Positions 45,801-53,568 of a DNA stretch of 64,000 nt are shown piece by piece. Every line of letters begins with the position of its first letter. Positions within the stretch are counted from its first letter, which is position 1. The stretch is taken from assembly GCA_018058135.1 (NCBI GenBank), contig JAGPCK010000005.1, forward strand, positions 1-64,000, in the 5' to 3' direction. The notes beneath the pieces were generated by a model. It was not told where the DNA came from and did not search any database. It saw only the letters and a program-made list of their open reading frames with translations. This stretch comes from Bacteroidia bacterium (GTDB lineage Bacteria > Bacteroidota > Bacteroidia > UKL13-3). Both the position numbers and the translations under genes were made by a program.

Positions 45801-46576
45801 TTGACAGAACCAACGGAACCTCAAATGTAACTGTAACATTAAGCTGGAATAGCGCAAGAAGCGGAAATATAACTGACACTTCTGATTTACTGGTAACTCG
45901 CTGGAACGGAACACAGTGGGTAAATCATGGCAAAGCCTCCTTTACCGGCAACACATCAGAAGGCACCATCACAACGTCTTCAGCAATAACCTCTTTTAGT
46001 CCTTTTACTTTAGGTTCATTCTCAGGAGTAAATGCATTACCTGTTGAGCTCATTAATTTTACGGCTCATCAACAACGCAACTCAGTTGAACTTAACTGGA
46101 GCACAGCTACAGAGATCAATAATGATTACTTTGAGGTTGAACGTGCTGCTAATATTACCGATTTCACTGCTATAGGTAAGGTAAATGGACACGGAAACAG
46201 TATTGAACTTTTACATTACACCTTTATTGACAACTCCCCACTTTCCGGAATCAGCTACTACAGGTTAAAACAGGTAGATTTTGACGGAACAGTACACTAT
46301 TCTTCAATTCAACCTATTAATAATATGCAAATCGAGATTAAAAACGTCTATCCAAACCCGGCAAGTGAAGTATTAAACATTGAGACTTCAGAAGAAATGA
46401 ATCACCTAAGTAGTATAACGGTTTACAACCTGCTTGGTCAAAAAGTTACCTGCAACTTCACCTATTCAGGCAATACTTTACATTTAGATGTATCATCTAT
46501 GAACCGTGGAAGTTACACTGTTTTACTTCAGAATAATAGTAGCATACAAACTATCCGGTTTAATGTAGCCCGATAG
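42887..46576 (+). CDS. T9SS-secreted repeat protein with type A sorting domain
   Basis: 1229 aa. A signal segment (ISKS-type basic start, then VLKIALYVSLLLSISAKG) is followed by a beta-strand-rich region opening with TWTNGTSNGLWANAGNWSPA, a pattern common in secreted beta-helix-like proteins. Units beginning HPNNGSIEI, HNNGIIEF, HNNGSIVI and HNNGNYTI recur at residues ~194, 377, 559 and 742, a period of ~183 aa. Each contains INxxNDTLxVxxxLxLxNG. After residue ~1050, LPVELINFTAHQQRNSVELN is the module often found before the sorting signal. The last ~80 aa (VYPNPASEVLNIET onward) are the type A T9SS signal. It is probably an adhesin or surface-layer component; the function is unknown. Confidence 0.88.
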   Translation: MKTKITKSRSSVLKIALYVSLLLSISAKGEIRTWTNGTSNGLWANAGNWSPAGIPSAADTVLFNGTSTGNCTINSSASIMGILIDSSYSGTIAQNSSISIGAYGFYMMGTGVFQASSSSITVNGPFELRRGTLTCSSGLITFNNTCQISGGVFSGNHGNIDFNSSFEISGGNFIASEGTTFFAMDINISGGEFHPNNGSIEINSSTSRTFDLMGKLEVNNLIINFGSSAQLNIANDDTIYVTKKLTLQNGIFASGVVAANDTILINSGWDDGNGTLLVNGSSDQVMIFNADWQGCNLIVDKPISTALKLTKGTSSVIFGNTSSNLSIVSGKLILPQNEDATINHSNVIIEINGELVASSATSVLGGNLQINEGKFTHNNGIIEFRSSTARTHNFSNALSINKVIINYNGVQFNIAENDTLVINKQLYLNNGVFNSGVIAAKDSITINNSWDDGNGTLIVSGENNQYMLFNDVWNGCNLILNKTTSSGTLNMVKGTAYITIGNSSTNLLLLKGRLLFPNNDTIDINHQNIIVEADAELTASSSLTRISSSIKINDGKFSHNNGSIVIDNSSTRTYQSTQIDTLYNLTLNCTSSSIIFSITNGDTIVVLNQLTFQNGKLDTGVILGLGNISFLNTSDNGTAPVIASGSGNTILNISANMTTRNFIINKQNATDTVSIINTLGTRVTSGGNTTQFKLISGIVCFPENDTVDFNFIDIIVETAGTWIATSTLSLVSSNVTVNGVFAHNNGNYTIDAGSSRNYSLSSPLTFFNFTQNQSGSLNIQSDDTLIVEGNLTLTNGLSNTGLINAKGNVSVGSSFDRGTAKLLFTGSGNQTFSINNSSNFDGDIILNKPNLSAVILSSPFSLDATDQELTLTKGYLVTTSTNLLTIADNRSISGGSSQAFISGPVRKVGNDIFTFPVGKDSVYAPISISAPSNSSHHFTAEYFKSNPEVAAYNRTSKESSINTVSANEFWILDRTNGTSNVTVTLSWNSARSGNITDTSDLLVTRWNGTQWVNHGKASFTGNTSEGTITTSSAITSFSPFTLGSFSGVNALPVELINFTAHQQRNSVELNWSTATEINNDYFEVERAANITDFTAIGKVNGHGNSIELLHYTFIDNSPLSGISYYRLKQVDFDGTVHYSSIQPINNMQIEIKNVYPNPASEVLNIETSEEMNHLSSITVYNLLGQKVTCNFTYSGNTLHLDVSSMNRGSYTVLLQNNSSIQTIRFNVAR

Positions 46577-46590
46577 TACATACCCTAAAA

Positions 46591-46625
46591 AAAGAGATGG
46601 TGTAAATTACACCATCTCTTTTTTT
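46591..46625 (+). terminator. Terminator after the 1229-aa repeat protein
   Basis: AAAGAGATGGTGT / ACACCATCTCTTT, a 13-bp perfect stem with a 5-nt loop, followed by a T run. Confidence 0.9.
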
Positions 46626-46638
46626 ATTGGTGATGACT

Positions 46639-46646
46639 TACATTTG
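46639..46646 (+). promoter_or_regulatory. Bacteroidota -7 element TACATTTG
   Basis: A TAnnTTTG match 3 nt before the ATG at 46650. Only leaderless initiation, or a downstream start codon, would be compatible with it. Confidence 0.45.
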
Positions 46647-46649
46647 TGT

Positions 46650-47126
46650 ATGGAAACAAATCAAATGGAAACGTATTTTGGTGAACACCTGGCGGAAGAT
46701 TTAAATAAAATTAAAAATGTGTCTCCTTTGTGGGGCAAAATGGACGCACAACAAATGCTCGAACATTTATGTCTCCCCTTTTTGATTGCTACCGGAAAAA
46801 TGAGTGTATCACTTACCTCGCCCGAAGATAAAACACCCGTACTTAAACGTATTTTAATGAGCGATAAACCGTTGCCCAAATTATTTCACAACCCTATTTT
46901 GCCTGAAATACCAATGCCTGCAGCCGGTGCCAACCTCGAAGAAAGTAAAAAAGCATTAAAGGAAAGTGTAGCCTTCTTTTTGGATTACTTTAAAAAGAAC
47001 CCTAACGCCACCGCCCTGCACAACATTTACGGAGAACTGAACTACCAGGAATGGTTGGTGATGAACATTAAGCACGTGCGACATCACTTTGCTCAGTTTG
47101 GGGTGGAAATCGATGCTACGCTGTAG
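46650..47126 (+). CDS. DinB-superfamily protein (DUF1569-like)
   Basis: 158 aa from the ATG at 46650. It has the DinB-like four-helix pattern: WGKMDAQQMLEHLCLPF near the N-terminus and KHVRHHFAQFGV at the C-terminus, giving the three-His arrangement typical of metal-binding members. No signal peptide is present. Family members include thiol-dependent S-transferases, some of which use bacillithiol. A link with bshC in this window is possible but unproven. It converges on and overlaps the radical SAM gene by 11 bp. Confidence 0.75.
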   Translation: METNQMETYFGEHLAEDLNKIKNVSPLWGKMDAQQMLEHLCLPFLIATGKMSVSLTSPEDKTPVLKRILMSDKPLPKLFHNPILPEIPMPAAGANLEESKKALKESVAFFLDYFKKNPNATALHNIYGELNYQEWLVMNIKHVRHHFAQFGVEIDATL

Positions 47127-48672
47127 CTCGTTCAACTTTTAGCTGCAGAAGGCGCTTCTCCACCTGCTTTCTGATGTGATTATTCGTCAGATTCATTTGA
47201 TACATCATGATACCATAGAATATTGCTTTGTCAATATATTTTCTGTTGTAACGCAACACCCACCACACCAACTTCCAAAACCATTGGCGATGTGTATCTT
47301 TAATACCCATGAGGTATATAATTCTCAAAGCCACACTTACATCGTGCCAGTTAAATTTCGGATGTATTCTGATATGAGAATCAGGTAAACGATGGTGTAA
47401 AAAAAATGTTTGAAGACGCCTGAACGAACCTAACGGAGCATACAATTTTTCACTCACCTGCAGAAATCCTTCCAACAAAACTGCTTCGTCCATTACAGGT
47501 GTGATATTAGTATCCCCCTCCTCAAAAGCAAATGGCTTAGACAGCCTTCCTTCCCTTTTTAAACGCTCATAAAGTGCAGTGCCTGGAGGAGCTTTAAGAA
47601 TATTTACAATAGGTAAAGGAATGCCACTCTGCTGAATAAAATTACTCATTGTATTAAAACTGCTTGTTGTATCGGTATCAAATCCTACTATAAATCCGCC
47701 TGAAATAATAAAGCCTTTTTCATGAATAAAATGAATGGTTTCTAGCAGATCCCGTTTGAGGTTTTGGTTCTTATGTGATACCGCTAAACCTGCTTCCTCT
47801 GGAGTTTCTATACCAATAAATACATGTCTGAACCCGGCATCCAAAAGCAACTGCATCAGCTCCTCATCATCTGCCAGATTAACTGTGAGCTGAGTAGCAA
47901 AAAAGAATCCGGGATTTGTCTTTTTCCGCCAAGTAATCAGTGCCGGTAAAAGTTCTGCTTTCAAAATCCGCTTATTGCCAATCAGGTTATCATCAGCAAA
48001 TAAAACCAGTTGAACAGCTTTATTACAACTTATTACTTCCAATTCTCGTATAATTTGTTCGGGTGTTTTGGTACGTGGTTTACGTCCAAAAAGTGCGGTC
48101 ACATCACAGAAGTCACACAAATAGGGGCAACCTCTGGAGTATTGCACAATGGCATACAAATAATGACGCATATCCACCAATTCGAATAGTGGAACAGGAG
48201 AGGTGGTTACATCAGCAAACTCTGCTGTAGAGTAAACATCTTTCAATTCTCCATTTTCGATATCGCGAATAAACTCCTGTAAAGTAATTTCAGCCTCATT
48301 CAGCACAAAATGATCCACTCCTTCAAAGCGTTCATATTCGTGGGTAAACAGCGGGCCTCCTGCAACAACTTTTGCACCCGCTTCTTTGCACCGGGCAATT
48401 ATCTCTCTGGCAGATTCCTCCTGCACATTCATCGCGGACAGAAAAATAAAATCTGCCCAACTAATGTCTTCTTCAGTAAGATTTTGCACGTTCACATCTA
48501 CCAATCTCTTCTCCCACCTATCAGGCAATATGGATGCAATGGTTAACAAGCCCAGCGGAGGAAATGCCGCTTTTTTACCTACCACATGAATAAAATGTTT
48601 CAGTGCATAAAAAGTATCGGGCATACGGGGATACACCAGTAAAATTCGGATAGGGCTTGATTTTTCGTACAT
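47116..48672 (-). CDS. B12-binding radical SAM protein with DUF4070-type C-terminal domain
   Basis: 518 aa. The N-terminal cobalamin-binding-like domain (residues ~10-150; AAFPPLGLLTIASILP, then VVAGGPLFTHE) precedes a radical SAM core with YSRGCPYLCDFCDVT (C182, C186, C189) and GFIVGFDTDTTSSFN. The C-terminal ~120 residues are basic and helical with HPKFNWHDVSVALRIIY, resembling DUF4070. Relatives include HpnP- and HpnR-type enzymes that methylate or otherwise modify lipids, but the substrate here is unknown and no hopanoid genes are nearby. It is transcribed alone. Confidence 0.85.
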   Translation of the reverse strand: MYEKSSPIRILLVYPRMPDTFYALKHFIHVVGKKAAFPPLGLLTIASILPDRWEKRLVDVNVQNLTEEDISWADFIFLSAMNVQEESAREIIARCKEAGAKVVAGGPLFTHEYERFEGVDHFVLNEAEITLQEFIRDIENGELKDVYSTAEFADVTTSPVPLFELVDMRHYLYAIVQYSRGCPYLCDFCDVTALFGRKPRTKTPEQIIRELEVISCNKAVQLVLFADDNLIGNKRILKAELLPALITWRKKTNPGFFFATQLTVNLADDEELMQLLLDAGFRHVFIGIETPEEAGLAVSHKNQNLKRDLLETIHFIHEKGFIISGGFIVGFDTDTTSSFNTMSNFIQQSGIPLPIVNILKAPPGTALYERLKREGRLSKPFAFEEGDTNITPVMDEAVLLEGFLQVSEKLYAPLGSFRRLQTFFLHHRLPDSHIRIHPKFNWHDVSVALRIIYLMGIKDTHRQWFWKLVWWVLRYNRKYIDKAIFYGIMMYQMNLTNNHIRKQVEKRLLQLKVERATA

Positions 48673-48965
48673 CTTCTTTATCTCATTTTGATGACTAAGC
48701 GCCTTAGAAGAATAAAACTTTCCGCTTCTCGCCAGGACACGTTGTAGAAGCGAAAATACAACAATATCTTATTTCCTTTAAGTCTGTTTTACTTTCAGCA
48801 TTGCATGCGTAGTAAAATCTGTTTTCTGCACCCTATACGATTTTGTCCGTGAATACAAATGATGGGGAGTTGAAAGGAAGTAAATACTACATCAGGTTCT
48901 TAATACAAAAGAATAAAGTTATGTGTATGTAATACGAAACTGATACGTGATAGTAAAAAAACGCT
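48673..48965. other. Gap between two minus-strand genes
   Basis: 293 bp, AT-rich. No open frame, hairpin or repeat worth naming was found. It should carry the promoter of the radical SAM gene. Confidence 0.4.
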
Positions 48966-50207
48966 TTAACTTTTATGGGAAATATTAGTCATAATATGTT
49001 GCGCGGCAATCCACCCCGTTGTCCAGGCCGCCTGAAAATTGAAACCTCCCGTTACACCATCAATATCAAGTACCTCACCGGCAAAGTACAGGCCGCTCAC
49101 TTTTTTACTTTGCATACTGGTAAAATCCACTTCATTTAAATCAACCCCACCTGCTGTTACAAACTCATCTTTAAATGTGTTTTTACCGGTTACCTGCACT
49201 TCAAAAGCAGAGATAAGGTTAGTTAATTGATTCAATTGTTTGTTACTTACGTCTGCCCAACGGGTATCAAATGGAATGCCTGCCTTTTCTATAAAGTACA
49301 ACCATAACCGTTCCGGCAGGCTAAATAATCTGGCATTGGGAATAATCTTTTTGCCTTCTTTTTGCTTGAGTTGTTGCAGCTCTTGCAGTGTTTGTTCCTG
49401 ATTGTTTTGTGGTATCCAGTTCACCATTAAAGTAAACACATAGTTGCAATCAAACAATTCACGTGCAGCAAAAGCAGATGTTTTCAAAATAGCAGGTCCG
49501 CTTAGTCCCTGGTGGGTAATAAGCAACGGACCTTCGTATATCTTTTTACTTCCGGCTTGTTTCACCGTAGCCTTAGGTACGGCTATTCCGGCCAGTTCAG
49601 TTAATGATTTATCTTTTACAATAAAGGTAAACAAAGAAGGGACAGGGTCAACGATAGCAATGTTTAATGAAGCGATAAAATCATATTGCGATTTTTTAGG
49701 AAATCCACCGCAAGCCAGTAACACATTTTTACTACTCAGTGTTTCTTCTTTGTCAGTATGCAACAAGAACCTTGTTCTTTCTTTTGTAACGGTTCTTATT
49801 CCGCAGCCCGTCATCAAACGTACACCGTATTTCTCGGCTTCATCCGTCAGACAATCCACAATGGTTTGAGAGCTGTTGGTAGATGGGAACATTCGTCCGT
49901 CACTTTCTGTCACCAGTTTTACTCCATGCTTATTGAACCACTCTACCGTGTCTTTTGGCTGAAATCGATTAAATGCCTGTTGCAGTTGTTTGCTGCCACG
50001 CGGATAAAATTTAATCAGTTCCTGCACATCGAAACAATGGTGTGTAACATTGCACCGTCCGCCACCTGAAATTTTCACCTTAGATAAAAACTTAGATGCA
50101 CGGTCAACAATTGCAATGCGTGCAGCCGGATTTTGTGCAGCCACATTCACCGCGCTGAAAAATCCTGCGGCCCCGCCACCTATTACAATGAGATCAAATT
50201 CTTTCAT
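48966..50207 (-). CDS. HI0933/BaiN family FAD-dependent flavoprotein
   Basis: 413 aa. The FAD-binding motif VIGGGAAGFFSAVNVA is at the N-terminus, followed by KVKISGGGRCNVTH, the family hallmark, and C-terminal DIDGVTGGFNFQAAWTTGW. The fold is a two-domain flavoprotein. The physiological substrate of this widespread family is mostly unknown; a few members reduce bile-acid intermediates. It is the last gene after the sigma/anti-sigma/barrel group but is separated from it by a weak terminator. Confidence 0.88.
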   Translation of the reverse strand: MKEFDLIVIGGGAAGFFSAVNVAAQNPAARIAIVDRASKFLSKVKISGGGRCNVTHHCFDVQELIKFYPRGSKQLQQAFNRFQPKDTVEWFNKHGVKLVTESDGRMFPSTNSSQTIVDCLTDEAEKYGVRLMTGCGIRTVTKERTRFLLHTDKEETLSSKNVLLACGGFPKKSQYDFIASLNIAIVDPVPSLFTFIVKDKSLTELAGIAVPKATVKQAGSKKIYEGPLLITHQGLSGPAILKTSAFAARELFDCNYVFTLMVNWIPQNNQEQTLQELQQLKQKEGKKIIPNARLFSLPERLWLYFIEKAGIPFDTRWADVSNKQLNQLTNLISAFEVQVTGKNTFKDEFVTAGGVDLNEVDFTSMQSKKVSGLYFAGEVLDIDGVTGGFNFQAAWTTGWIAAQHIMTNISHKS

Positions 50208-50246
50208 AAAGCAAAAGCTCCCAAAGTTGGTGAAAACCCGGGAGCT
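50208..50246 (-). terminator. Weak terminator between the barrel and flavoprotein genes
   Basis: On the minus strand AGCTCCC / GGGAGCT (7 bp, 17-nt loop) is followed by TTTTGCTTT, immediately before the flavoprotein ATG. Confidence 0.5.
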
Positions 50247-50284
50247 AATTGCAAACGATGATGAAGAAAAGTTTCTTTTGTTAC

Positions 50285-51196
50285 TTAAAAATCGAGGTCG
50301 TTAATTACTATACCAAAAGCCACAGGATACAATTCAGGTCCTCTGTCCTTTTGGAACAACGGTGACAATGAGTAGTTCATGTACAGATTAAACCACCCGT
50401 AACCTATTTTAGCATTGATACCGTAACTCAAACGTTCCACATTCAAATCATTGTAATTTTTCTCTTTACCTTCTTTGCTGCTCACCTGCTTGGTATGCGA
50501 ACCGATGAGGTACCCAACAGTAGGGCCGGCAGCTAAGCGAAAGGAATGCTTGAGTTTATCAGGCCTTGATTCAAACTGAAACCCAACAGGGACCGTTACA
50601 TAAGTAGTAAGAAGTTTGTTCTTTTTCAGGTTATAGCCGGTAGGCAGAGCCTGCAATGAGTCATTGAAACTGCTAAATGTTACGTTCTCGGTAAAGCGGT
50701 AATTGTTGTACTGTATAGTGGTTCCGTAGTAAAAACGAAACTTTCCGTTGGCACTTATTTTCACCGCCTGATCAAACAAATGCAGGTTCACGTTAACTGA
50801 TTTACCCGGGTTCAAATCCAAAGCCGACATTGATTTGGGTAAACTGAATGAACCCTTGTGCAGGTAATTATTAAGACCCAAATCCAAACGTAAATAATTG
50901 GTAAGCACTCTTTTTTCACTGTTGGGTTTCTTTTTGTCCTTACCTATTTTTACGGATACACTGTCTTTCCCATTTTTACCTCCTTTGCTGTACACTTTAA
51001 TTCCGGCAATATCCACCACCACTGATTCACCACTGGTAGAATCGGTGATAGTGATTGTTTTTTTGCGATTCAACTCTTCCTGTTGGTTTTTAACCACAGC
51101 ACGAAGTGAATCCAGTTCTTTTTGTTCGGGAGTTTGAGCAAACAAAGCTCCTCCTGCAAGCAGCAATGCTGCCATTAATTTGATTGACTTTTTCAT
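50285..51196 (-). CDS. Exported outer-membrane beta-barrel with N-terminal coiled coil
   Basis: 303 aa. The signal peptide ends at ALFAQ. Residues ~25-45 (PEQKELDSLRAVVKNQQEEL) form a short coiled coil. A Lys/Gly-rich linker precedes a ~200-residue barrel (LTNYLRLDLGLNNYL, FRFYYGTTIQYNNYRF, SFRLAAGPTVGYLIG, LYMNYSLSPLF), which ends IVINDLDF. It is encoded directly after an anti-sigma-like gene and an ECF sigma gene, so it is probably a target of, or a signal input to, that pair. Its function is unknown. Confidence 0.78.
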   Translation of the reverse strand: MKKSIKLMAALLLAGGALFAQTPEQKELDSLRAVVKNQQEELNRKKTITITDSTSGESVVVDIAGIKVYSKGGKNGKDSVSVKIGKDKKKPNSEKRVLTNYLRLDLGLNNYLHKGSFSLPKSMSALDLNPGKSVNVNLHLFDQAVKISANGKFRFYYGTTIQYNNYRFTENVTFSSFNDSLQALPTGYNLKKNKLLTTYVTVPVGFQFESRPDKLKHSFRLAAGPTVGYLIGSHTKQVSSKEGKEKNYNDLNVERLSYGINAKIGYGWFNLYMNYSLSPLFQKDRGPELYPVAFGIVINDLDF

Positions 51197-51215
51197 TTTC
51201 TTTTATGATTTATTT

Positions 51216-52088
51216 TTATAATCCGGCTTTCATTGTACTCATCATTTTGAGTCGCTCGTTTTCCAGTTGAATTTTTAAACGTGTTTTGTCATCTTCTTTT
51301 ACCCGCTCAATTTTAAGTGTGGGCTTGCTGAGGTAACTGAGCCAGTTACCTACCTTATTGACAATAGTCTCTTTCACTCCCATTCGCTCAGCAGGTTCAG
51401 GTTGATTGTTTTGCACCACTACAGCCTGAGCTGAATCTTTATCTTTATCAGGCAATACTGAGGCAACTCTTTTTTCCACTTGTTGTTCCAGATGAATTTG
51501 CGGTATGTCTTTTTTAATAATGGAAGTATCCACCTTGGCCATTTGAATGGGTTCCTGTAACGGAGTGAATTTTACCGGAGAAGCAGATTCCTCCTTTTGT
51601 ACAACTCTCTTTTGAGCACTATTTCTGTGAGGCTTTTTTACAGTTGTTGCATACATTGCATGAGGTACAGCTGAAGTCTCATCTGCTATATTCTCCTCAG
51701 TTGTTTCGTTAACAAGGACTTGTTCAGTTGATTGAGGCAGAGTTACAGAAGTGTCATTTTTCGCATTCGCCAGAACACCTGTTGAACTGCTTTCAGGTTG
51801 ATTCAATATCCACAAGGCTCCTATTAAAAGTATCCCGATAGCTGCCACAGAGAGGTAAGGATGGAAAAGGTAAATGAATCCACCTTTTTTACGTTTAAGG
51901 CTTTCCTTATTTTCGAACACCACGGTTTCATCCGCCACCAGCACACTCTTACTGTAAGCGGCTAACTCAGCCGCAAGTTCAGGATGTTGAGCAGCAAAAG
52001 CCCTCACCATTTGTTCTTCATCTGCTGAAAGGTTGCCTTCCATCAGGTCGAAGAAATACATCTCGTAATTTTCTTTGTTGATGCTCAT
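51216..52088 (-). CDS. Putative anti-sigma factor, single-pass membrane protein
   Basis: 290 aa. The N-terminus MSINKENYEMYFFDLMEGNL with SADEEQMVRAFAAQHPELAA is a short cytoplasmic helical domain of the type seen in Bacteroidota anti-sigma factors. One membrane helix lies at residues ~77-95 (YLSVAAIGILLIGALWIL), followed by a periplasmic, Ser/Thr/Val-rich and Lys-rich tail with no recognised domain. No HxxxCxxC zinc motif is visible. It overlaps the sigma gene by 4 bp, the usual coupling of a sigma factor with its antagonist. Confidence 0.75.
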   Translation of the reverse strand: MSINKENYEMYFFDLMEGNLSADEEQMVRAFAAQHPELAAELAAYSKSVLVADETVVFENKESLKRKKGGFIYLFHPYLSVAAIGILLIGALWILNQPESSSTGVLANAKNDTSVTLPQSTEQVLVNETTEENIADETSAVPHAMYATTVKKPHRNSAQKRVVQKEESASPVKFTPLQEPIQMAKVDTSIIKKDIPQIHLEQQVEKRVASVLPDKDKDSAQAVVVQNNQPEPAERMGVKETIVNKVGNWLSYLSKPTLKIERVKEDDKTRLKIQLENERLKMMSTMKAGL

Positions 52089-52573
52089 AATACTTCCTCC
52101 CTGTTTCCGATAATTTTTTTAATGTGAGTGCGTGCCCTGAATAAATACACCTTTACCTGAGCCATGTTCAAACCGGTTATCTCGGCAATTTCTTCGTAGG
52201 TGTAACCTTCAAAATCACGCAGAGTCAAAACGGCCTTCTGTTCCGGTACCAGTGCTTCTGCTGCCCTGTCCACCAAACGTTTCACATCGTTCCTTTCAGC
52301 ATACACTTCTTCAGCGTAATGGTCAGCAACGGCATCCAGTCCGGAGAACCTTTGCTGGTAGCGCCACTCATCCACCATTAAGCGGTAGCCTGTAGTGAAC
52401 AGGTAAGAACGGGCTTTTTCTGATTGTACTTCGGTGCGTTTCATCCACATTTTTTCAAAGGCTGACTGAACTATATTTTTCGCTGTGTCCCTATCTTTCA
52501 GGTTCTTTACCAGAAAACGGTAAAGGCCATCTGAACAGGAATCCACACAGTTATTAAATTCTTTTTCAGTCAT
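52085..52573 (-). CDS. ECF RNA polymerase sigma factor
   Basis: 162 aa from the ATG at 52573 (MTEKEFNNCVDSCSDGLYRF). The open frame extends to 52624 with a non-ATG start, but that extension does not match the family. Region 2 contains KDRDTAKNIVQSAFEKMW and ARSYLFTTGYRLMVDEWR. Region 4 contains LVPEQKAVLTLRDFEGYTYEE and GLNMAQVKVYLFRARTHIKK, a helix-turn-helix for the -35-type element. It probably autoregulates the operon sigma/anti-sigma/barrel. It is divergent from an exported-protein gene. Confidence 0.92.
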   Translation of the reverse strand: MTEKEFNNCVDSCSDGLYRFLVKNLKDRDTAKNIVQSAFEKMWMKRTEVQSEKARSYLFTTGYRLMVDEWRYQQRFSGLDAVADHYAEEVYAERNDVKRLVDRAAEALVPEQKAVLTLRDFEGYTYEEIAEITGLNMAQVKVYLFRARTHIKKIIGNREEVL

Positions 52574-52686
52574 CGTTTGTCGTAGGACGGATTGGATTAT
52601 AGCTTTGTTACAACGGGTCGGCAAAAATGCTACAAAGCCTTGAATTTCTGATGATTATTTTTATTCTCTATTGAAAAAAGCCACAT

Positions 52687-52694
52687 TATATTTG
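52687..52694 (+). promoter_or_regulatory. Bacteroidota -7 element TATATTTG
   Basis: A perfect TAnnTTTG match 22 nt before the ATG at 52717. Confidence 0.5.
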
Positions 52695-52716
52695 TAAGCA
52701 ACTAATAATTACGCCT

Positions 52717-53565
52717 ATGAAAAGTACAATGTTCACACTGTTGATGCTGTTTACGCTTTCAGCGTTAGCTCAATTTGGGTACAAAAGTAAAAAAGAACTG
52801 GAAGCTGTAAAAAACACTGAGTTGATTGTTGTGCTCACGGATGATACTGCTGACCAATACAATAAAAGTATCCGGAACATGGTGAACCAGCACTGGAAAC
52901 ATACGGCAGTTAAATACATGAACACACAACAAGCTGCGGAGAATTCCAAAAAAAGAGATGGTTTTACGTACCTCGTACTGGTTAAATGTGCAGGTGCGCG
53001 TTTAAAAAGTAAAGCCATGAGTTCAGAGATAGAAACAACCGGCCTGCTCATGACTTCCAAATTCAAAAAAGGAAAAATCATGTTGCCTGATATTCTTGCA
53101 TCTGCTTTGTTCGACAGCAAATTTGGCCCCACAGCGGCTGATTATGATGCGCAATGTTTACGAGCTGTGCAGTTTCTGAATAACTTTTTTGCTATGGTAC
53201 CTGATGCAGCAAATGACAAAGAACTGGATTATGAAAACATGCAAAAAAGGTATCCCGGTGAAAAATCATTGGCTGAAGGGAAAAAACTATTGATAGATAA
53301 AAAGTTGGTGCCGGATGAAAAGCAAAAGATGCTGATTGAAAAAAATTACCCCGGTGAAGTAGTATTTACCGATGCGCAGGAGATTACCAAGGCCATTTTA
53401 GCTCAGGATAAAGATATCATTTATTTTGCTGCACCAGCCTTTGAGCTAGACACCCACCTCATGTTTGTAACAGCAAACGGAAGTAAAATTTTGTGGTATG
53501 AACTTACCCGCGGAGGTACAGGATATATTACGGGAAGAGAAGTTCAGCGTTTAGTAAAAAACTAA
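52717..53565 (+). CDS. Exported protein of unknown function
   Basis: 282 aa. A signal peptide (FTLLMLFTLSALAQ) is followed by an alpha/beta-looking soluble domain. Recognisable internal features are two short repeats of a YPGE segment (KRYPGEKSLAEGKKLLIDKK and NYPGEVVFTDAQEI) and a C-terminal segment resembling nothing I know (THLMFVTANGSKILWYEL). I do not recognise the family. It is divergent from the ECF sigma gene, so it could share its regulatory region. It converges on the DUF3352 gene with a 3-bp gap. Confidence 0.75.
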   Translation: MKSTMFTLLMLFTLSALAQFGYKSKKELEAVKNTELIVVLTDDTADQYNKSIRNMVNQHWKHTAVKYMNTQQAAENSKKRDGFTYLVLVKCAGARLKSKAMSSEIETTGLLMTSKFKKGKIMLPDILASALFDSKFGPTAADYDAQCLRAVQFLNNFFAMVPDAANDKELDYENMQKRYPGEKSLAEGKKLLIDKKLVPDEKQKMLIEKNYPGEVVFTDAQEITKAILAQDKDIIYFAAPAFELDTHLMFVTANGSKILWYELTRGGTGYITGREVQRLVKN

Positions 53566-53568
53566 AAC

